DNA of 64,000 nucleotides, taken from contig JAQFVV010006199.1 in the NCBI GenBank assembly GCA_028023455.1, positions 7,080,972 to 7,144,971 of the forward strand, in the 5' to 3' direction. Position 1 is the first letter of the stretch, and each line of letters begins with the position of its first letter. The position numbers were made by a program, and so were the translations under genes. The DNA comes from Epiperipatus broadwayi. Lineage: Eukaryota; Onychophora; Udeonychophora; Euonychophora; Peripatidae. Of this stretch, positions 57,028 through 64,000 are shown piece by piece. A model generated the notes under the pieces. The model was not told where the DNA came from. It ran no database searches and worked only from the letters and a program-made list of their open reading frames with translations.

Positions 57028-57110
57028 TATATATATATATATAACCTGGTCCGTTTGCATCCTCACTTCCGGGCAGTATATTATATTAAATAAACGGGTT
57101 CCAGCTCAGT

Positions 57111-60100
57111 TAATAATTAATAAATAAAATATTCAGCATTAAAAATAAATGTTTCACTAGCTCAAATTTAAAATACGAATAAGGTTCAGTTTATAAAATA
57201 AATTAAATAAATATTTAATATTTTCATGAGACTTGAAAATGAAAATACAGGTGACAAGATAGATTACATTGAGCCAATATCCTACAGGATACTACCTCAA
57301 TGGCATAAGAATGCTACCCCCCCCCTTATTACTATTTCAAATAACAAACTTATAGTATTCTTACGACTTTAATAAATCCTACTCATTAAGATTAAACTAA
57401 TAATTAAATCTTAATCTCTTATCTACTATAATTTAGCTCAATAAAATCTCAGGTTCATAAAATTGTTATAAGTTAAATAAAATTACTGTAGTAAAATATG
57501 AGAAGGGATTTTTATGTCATAATCTATTACACTTAAACTAATAATAATAATAATATTCTTCATCGTATAACTAATTCTGTATATCTTTTTTTTTTCACTG
57601 TATTTTTATTACCATAATAAAATAATGAAATAATATAATATAATCTTCATGTAATAATATAATAAATACGTGGTAGCATTTGATAATCTGACAAACAAAA
57701 GTGTGTGGCAATGGTTAGCATATAATTCGATATAATATTATGATAACTAATTTATGACCATAAGATAATGTAAAATTATAATTACTTAATTAAATGAATA
57801 CCAATAAAATATTCGAATTCTTAAAAATAATTCTTTATTTATATTTTGTGCAAAATTATATGTTTGTTTCTATTATTATGGATATATTGTGATCTTATGC
57901 AGTGTAGTGGGAGGAATAAACAATCTAGACACACAAATTTTTTTTAAAAACAAATTTTAACAAAGTTTATTATTAACAATAAAATAAAATAAATAATTTA
58001 TATACAATATTTACATTGGATATCCTCACCTTACACCGTTTTACATTTTTTATTACTTAGTTATAAAAAAAATAATTTAAACTTATTTTATGTCTTCATT
58101 TTGACTTAAGACAATAATAATAAAAATAATACCATTTTATTTCACTTTATAGTTAAAACTTATGATAAATTACATTTATTTATTTTTTATTAAAATATAT
58201 CCTATCCTTAAATATTATTTAATTTTACCTTTCTTTCTAATAAACATTCAGAGAAACATACTATGGAAAAAAAAACATAAAAATAACATTATCGTGAGTA
58301 TGGATTTTCTTAAAATCAAAATAATTTTCATCTTGCAATGTCAAAGATGTTACATAAAACATCTATCCAATAATTTATTATCAGATTTGGGTGGATATTG
58401 TTTACTACACTATGTTCATTAAATATAACATATTCTCATTTAGCATTACTTTAATACTGTATAACTGTAATTATCAATATATTCTCTATTATTCAATAAA
58501 CACAAAATTATACCTATACTTATTATTTATATCATTTTACTTTACACCATTATATTTTAAAATATGCAATACTTAATTTTAAAGATATAATAAAGCATCT
58601 TAAAGTTATTAACATTTTGAAGAACAACTTTGTTTTATATATTTTATTCTTAAAATTTTATTTTACTTCCAAAATAAATCCAATATATATCTTATGATTC
58701 TTTTCTTTGTTTTAGGATTCATTGGATTTTCAATTTCACTTTATACAAATTCTACTTCTTCTAAGTAAATGAACTAATCTCATTCAAACAATAGCATATC
58801 TTAAACTCTAAATTATCTATTATTTCTTTTCAAATATATCTTACTGAACGATGCAGTTACACTAGATAGTGAAACAGATGTATAGGATTTAAGGAAGAAA
58901 ACTAGAGTATAACTTATAACATATATCAAAATATCATGGCACAGTGTATCAATAAGAAATAGAGGCATGATCTTTTCCTGTCTAATGTCCTCCAATACAT
59001 CAATGATGTTAAAGCTATTCCTTCAGATTTATTAAAACATCAATACTTAAAAAATTGACATTGTCCAAAATAAATATACAATTGCAGCACTTTGTTAACT
59101 GCATTGCACATTCACTAAGATTATATAATATTCTTCATATTCCCTCATCACATCCTATTATAACATCATCTTGGTTTCACCATTTTACTACCAAATCACT
59201 ATCTTATTCTTATTTCCTAAAGATTTATCACATCTTGCATCAACAAATAACTATCTGGCATATTCAAAACAATAAATAAAATTCATTTATTATTATAGCA
59301 AACTTACTGATTCACAAGAAAAGTTTGCTTACTTCATTATTCTACATTATTAACCACATACAAACTAATCAGATAATACTTGAACATCCAATAATATGAA
59401 AGTTTTTTACAAAGAATCACACAAATATTTATTATCATGTTGGGTTACATTACTAGTATAAAATCATAGTACGCATTTTCCCAAATAAATCCTGATCTCA
59501 TAATGTTTAAAATGTTGTACAAAATGTGTTTACATATAATTAAAACATTTATACTTCATTCATTATTATTCATAGGCAATCTAAAAAATAAAACAAAATA
59601 TACATCATAAAATTATCAATATTCATTAACTATTACCAAGTGACAGTATCTGGTCATCACTTTTTGCAATCTTCTTTCCATCCACTAGATATAGCATTGC
59701 ATACATAAAAAAATATACATCCATACCTTTATTCAAAATGTTCTTATTTAAATTATTATATTATAGAATTTTAATGTTATCAATAGATTAATATTCATGT
59801 TCCTAATCTTATAAAACAAAAAATTTACACTTTAACTAAGTTAATAAATCAATAAAAAATCAAGACTATAATTACATATATCTTCAATTAACTCTTCAAT
59901 TGACAAAGGTTTTTGATAAAGTTAAAAAAAAATGTTTATTATTTTCTCGAGAGTTTTTTTTTTTTAATGTTCTCCTCAAAAACGCTTCGCTACATCTCCT
60001 CTGTTGCTATAATGATGAATAAGACAATATATTTCCGGTATTAAGAGCCATCTGAATTTCCAGTATACACAATATCAGGTTAAAAAAAAATAATAATAAA

Positions 60101-62391
60101 AATATTACGTCTTGAAATCTAAAAAATTAAATAAAATAATCATCAATCTATTCTGGAATAGTTAATACAATAATAGTTTATAACTTCTATAGTCCTGAAT
60201 GATGATTATTGAAATCATAATACTAAAAAATAATCCCGTGAAGCTTCCTATAATATTCCATATTGGCATAGTAATGCATTATGTTCCATTTGGCTTAGCT
60301 TGATCTATCCGGATAAATTATTTGCGCAATATTTATTTCCATAACTTCATCCTTTTATTTATTAACATATTCATTTCTTTATAGGTTTCTTCTTTAGTAA
60401 ATTTATTGGGTTTTTTTTATCACTTATACAGAGGTTTTTTTTCTTGTCTTATCTCAAATTATTAGCTTTTACACAATTTTATATACATGTATTAACCCTT
60501 TATATGCCTCAGGTTTTCAATAACATACGCTTTTCTAAAATATTTTTCGTGAATTTTTTCTTAAAATATTTTCTTGTAGAATTATTTAATGTTTCCTTTA
60601 CAAAGGATATAACATTTACTTTTATAACATGATGTTTCTATAAATTTATCATAAAGTATACTTGTCTTATTGCTTCTTAATTTTGGACAAGCTTATCTTA
60701 CTACATAAAATAATGCATTGTTTTTTTTTACTTTTAATTGGTGAAAAGTTTTTTTAATAAATTTCTTGTACAATGTCCATAGAATTAATTTATTCCTTTT
60801 AATAGTTCTCTTGTTCAATATTATTGAAACTATATCAATAAATATTATATGCATTTTCAAAGTATTATAAATTAAATACATTTTATTCTAGTATTTCCAT
60901 TTTATTATTGCGAAGTTATATATTAGATTTTTGATAAAATACTCCTGGTAAGAAAACCTTTAAATTTAGCAACACATATTAAATGAAGTTATTAAAATAT
61001 TTTTAGTTTACACTCTCTTTTTGCAAAATACTTTTTAAAATAATACCTATTAGCTTTTGCAAATAAAATTATAAGAGAGTGCTAAAATTGACTAAAATAA
61101 TAAAATTAAAATTACAATCACCTTGATATCTTCTGATATGATTCAGCTACCTTTAATACATTATTAATCCCCCACTGATAAATCAATGGCAACAGTATTT
61201 ATACCCTGTAAGAATACCTTATCCTATTGGTTGATTCTTACTTTTAGTTTAATATCAAAGTTGCATAATGTTGCAAACTTACATAATTAAATTTCAAAAT
61301 AAAAATTATGACATATTAAAATTTTAAAAATATTTAAAATATTACTTTTAAATCAATTATTACTTTACTAAATTAATTAAATACCTTTAAAATAACTTTT
61401 AAAATAATATTTAATGAATTTATCCCACCTTTAATATTTAATTTATCTATTTTTATTTTAACAAAATATTTAACTTTTTTATTAACTGTACTCATCTTTA
61501 TTACATGTTTTAAACATTTATAACGATAGTTAACTTAATATTTAAAATTTGCTTTATGCTAGGTAATAATTCTATCCAATTCTATAATGCAATTTTACAA
61601 TACTTCGAACTTGACTAATCTAAATTTTAGCAAGCAAGTGTGTGCAAATCTATATAACACAAATCACATGACTAATATAACTAATATAACCTAGACAGCT
61701 TATCCGATTTTTTCTGTCTGGGAATAATAAATTGCTACACTTATTGTATTAAATAAAATAATACAATTATAAAATTTTGAAGAATAATTTGGAAAATATA
61801 GAATTAAATACAACTTTCACTACCATAAAGATTACTTTTAAAATATATGACATTAATTATAATTATTAAATATAATTTATGAATTTAAATATAACATTTA
61901 TTTAACTATCAGTTTAAGAATATTAAAAATGAACTTTTAAACATACTTTTAAATATTTATAGCTGAGTTATTTATTATGGCCAGCTTTTGCAACCATATG
62001 AAATAATACTTTTAACTTTATTTAACTATTCTTAAGTGATTCATTATAATTTTTAAGCATTACGTATTTTCATTTAGCTTTAAATTGTATCTTAAGAGAT
62101 TATTAATTCAATATAATTAGCATATCAAGAGAACACATTCTAAAATTTAAAATTTTTAATAATTTACTATAATTAGCTATTTCAGACCTATAGAAATGGG
62201 CACAATGTATATATATATATATAACCTTGAAAAGTTGAAATAAACATAAACAAAAAAATTTTGTAGATATTTTTTTATATTATACTGGAATAATAATTAA
62301 GGGATTAAATAATTTTGAATAAAAAAAAATATTTTAAATTAAACATCTAAAAAGATATAATTAATATTTTATTAATACTGATTTTGAAATT
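57111..62391. other. AT-rich intergenic DNA
   Basis: No gene seen. A short segment at 57262-57325 (ttgagccaatatcctacagg, then a C run) has repeat-like composition. The open stretches are low-complexity and lack motifs. Confidence 0.45.
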
Positions 62392-62530
62392 AAAACAAGT
62401 ATGTTTTGTCTTGCGTTGTTAGCCGAGAGGTATCGCAGCCGCCATGCAAGCAAGTAGTTGTTTGCAGACGGTTGTGGGTTCGCGTCCCGGCAGATGCTAT
62501 GACATATGAAAAAAAAAACAAGTATGTTTT
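62392..62530 (+). mobile_element. Short tRNA-derived SINE with perfect 16-bp target-site duplication
   Basis: The insert 62408-62514 is flanked by aaaacaagtatgtttt at 62392-62407 and 62515-62530. It contains box A (ttagccgagaggtatcgc, 62420-62437), an internal 9-bp hairpin (tgcaagcaa/ttgtttgca), box B (gggttcgcgtcc, 62475-62486) and an A-rich tail. The D-arm resembles leucine/serine tRNAs and the acceptor stem pairs only partly, so this is a SINE head rather than a tRNA gene. At about 107 bp with an A tail it was presumably mobilised by a LINE. The perfect duplication indicates a recent insertion. Confidence 0.82.
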
Positions 62531-63473
62531 TATGTTACAATAGACATACTGGTAGTTATAAATTTCCACTATCTATTTTGATTAACAATTTTTTTTAATT
62601 AATGATTGTACACCATATTTTGATTAAAATATCCTGCAAAGTTATTTTTGAAAAGATTATGATGAATTAAAAATAGTCATTAACTTTTTTCAACCAAGAC
62701 AAATAAAACTTACTTTAATTATTGTGTTTTAAGTCCACCCTGACTGTAAAAAAGTTGGGAAAAAAATTAAAGAAGAATTTTACAGTTTTATAACATTACT
62801 ATGATTATGAAGTAATAATTGAAAACAATCCAGCCACAATGGTAGTGTTGGATGCACATGGAAGCAAGTTCCAGATTTATGTGATTCATAGCTCATATAT
62901 GTATATTAGACAGCATAGACTGAAGGGAGATCACTACAGTCCAACAGTAACTAGATTATACCTTACCCAAAGATGACAATAAGCCAGTCTATGGTTTTAA
63001 AAGTAAACAGCTTCCCAAGAGATTACCATGCTATATCTGCAGTTTTATCAATATGCAAAAAAGCACAAAGTGCTGCATCATGTATATAAAGTGCTTACAG
63101 GAATCAGCTAGCTAAAAAATAAATAATTTTTTACTAAAATATTCAAGTAAAATTAAAGTAATGAAAAAAATAAATAAATAACATGTGTGTTTAGAATATT
63201 ATTTGTTCCTGATATTGTTAAAGAAAGAAAAAAGAGAGAAGAAAACTCTGGGGATTTTTTTTAAATATTGAAAATGATACAACAAGAACCTGAATTATAA
63301 GTAAAACTTTCTTTATTGAAAATAATTTTATTTGGAAATTTTAAAAAAAGTAAACTCCAAAAATCTTTCTATATTGAACAAAAAAACTTGCTGGAGTATT
63401 TTTTAAAATGTTTGCAATTACTTAAGAGTAACCTGAAAAAAACAGAAAAAACTTTTGTGGACTGTCAAAGAAG

Positions 63474-63475
<2 letters not shown>
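62531..63475. other. AT-rich intergenic DNA
   Basis: No gene. The stretch 62835-62960 (ggtagtgttggatgcacatg, then ttatgtgattcatag) faintly resembles the internal part of the hammerhead families at about 49440-49520, but too weakly to call. Confidence 0.35.

Positions 63476-63540
<65 letters not shown>
63476..63540. repeat. TA microsatellite
   Basis: About 65 bp of uninterrupted alternating TA, followed by two direct copies of gtcagatttgtatgtacatt (63541-63564 and 63581-63604, 24 bp each) separated by 16 bp of TA-rich sequence. Confidence 0.95.
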
Positions 63541-63543
<3 letters not shown>

Positions 63544-63604
63544 AGATTTGTATGTACATTTAACATATATACATATATATTGTCAGATTTGTATGTACAT
63601 TTAA

Positions 63605-64000
63605 CAAAAGTTAGAGCATGAGCAAAAGTATCCTAAAACCAATCATGCTTGAGATACACAGGTCAGATTTCCCCTGTTGCTCATTCTCTAAATTTATGAC
63701 CTTATGGACAACAGATCTTATGATAATAATGGAATTTCATTCATTTCAGTCCCAGAGATAACAGAGAGACAAGAGATCTTCAGGGAAAATGTGACATTTG
63801 GAAAATATGATATTAATTATTAAAACCCTTAACATAGGAGATATTCACAATTATACTGATATTTCATTAAGACAAGGTTACTGGAATGCAACTGGCTAGC
63901 ATGAGATGAAGAAAAACATGGATTATAATATAATGTAACCCTTAATGATGTGCATTCATAAAACAACACAAAGTCAAAGAATTGTTAGATAGTAATCGGT
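63605..64000. other. Intergenic DNA to window end
   Basis: No gene, RNA gene or recognised repeat seen; less AT-rich than the preceding kilobases. Confidence 0.4.

Larger units (their letters stand above)
54222..57110 (-). mobile_element. RTE-type non-LTR retrotransposon, nearly full length, inactivated
   Basis: One ORF on the minus strand encodes an APE endonuclease plus reverse transcriptase, from about 57027 to the TGA at 54224-54222. It is broken by a one-base insertion near 56962 (EEL|LKWDIIGL), an in-frame TAG at 56522-56520 (between GHRLV and FAEKEK) and an in-frame TAG at 54797-54795 (between EEVNS and KYLGQI). Between these breaks the frame is clean, so it is a fairly recent insertion. 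A GC-richer stretch up to about 57110 is probably its 5' UTR. RTE elements use the endonuclease to nick target DNA and prime reverse transcription there. Confidence 0.88.

Noticed and set aside
62414-62500. Functional tRNA gene
   Set aside because: The acceptor stem pairs poorly, and the segment has an A tail and flanking target-site duplication, so it is a SINE or retropseudogene.
63316-63621. 101-codon plus-strand frame
   Set aside because: Its middle is an alternating YI run encoded by the TA microsatellite.

Overview
The window is about 64 kb of very AT-rich animal nuclear DNA containing a 500-base run of N (22867-23366). It holds one recognisable host gene: the 3' two thirds of a Src-family tyrosine kinase on the + strand, split into six exons between 8572 and 40782. 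The encoded protein reads like Drosophila Src64B, including HRDLAARN in the catalytic loop. Together with the long AT-rich introns and the mobile-element content, this suggests an invertebrate bilaterian. An arthropod, possibly a chelicerate, is my best guess, but the sequence does not prove it.

Layout. 1-8571 is upstream intron, carrying a hammerhead-ribozyme direct-repeat element (769-1421), a foldback (2682-2847) and a dead LINE flanked by inverted repeats (4450-6680). 8572-8721 is the exon for the C-terminal half of SH2. The next intron (to 18764) contains a 4.3 kb head-to-head Penelope-like double copy, a 553 bp palindromic element with a perfect target-site duplication, and a ribozyme-family relic interrupted by a small hAT element. 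18765-19273 holds two exons of the kinase N-lobe. A Penelope-like element with the assembly gap at 22260-24070 sits in the following intron. Exons at 24858-25011 and 29397-29528 carry the catalytic loop, DFG and activation segment. The 11 kb last intron contains a second Penelope-type inverted dimer (32934-34830), a decayed non-LTR reverse transcriptase (about 35020-37230) and another ribozyme-family relic. The last exon is 40574-40782, followed by 3' UTR and candidate poly(A) signals. From about 41.2 kb on I see no host gene: only AT-rich DNA, a 330 bp foldback (46697-47026), a cluster of ribozyme-family repeats (49040-49862), an almost complete RTE-type LINE on the minus strand (54177 to about 57110), a young tRNA-derived SINE (62392-62530) and TA microsatellites.

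The most interesting signal is a set of hammerhead-ribozyme repeats. At 772-829 and 1194-1251 every hammerhead core position is present, with paired stems I and II and a self-complementary stem III. The two copies are in direct repeat exactly 422 bp apart, so predicted self-cleavage of a read-through RNA would release a 422-nt monomer, as in retrozymes and Penelope-like elements. A second, more diverged family with the same design recurs in at least four places (15.6-16.8, 37.9-38.5, 49.0-49.2 and 49.2-49.9 kb) and shares a short internal block with the first. Several Penelope-related insertions are inverted dimers whose 3' ends all point outward.
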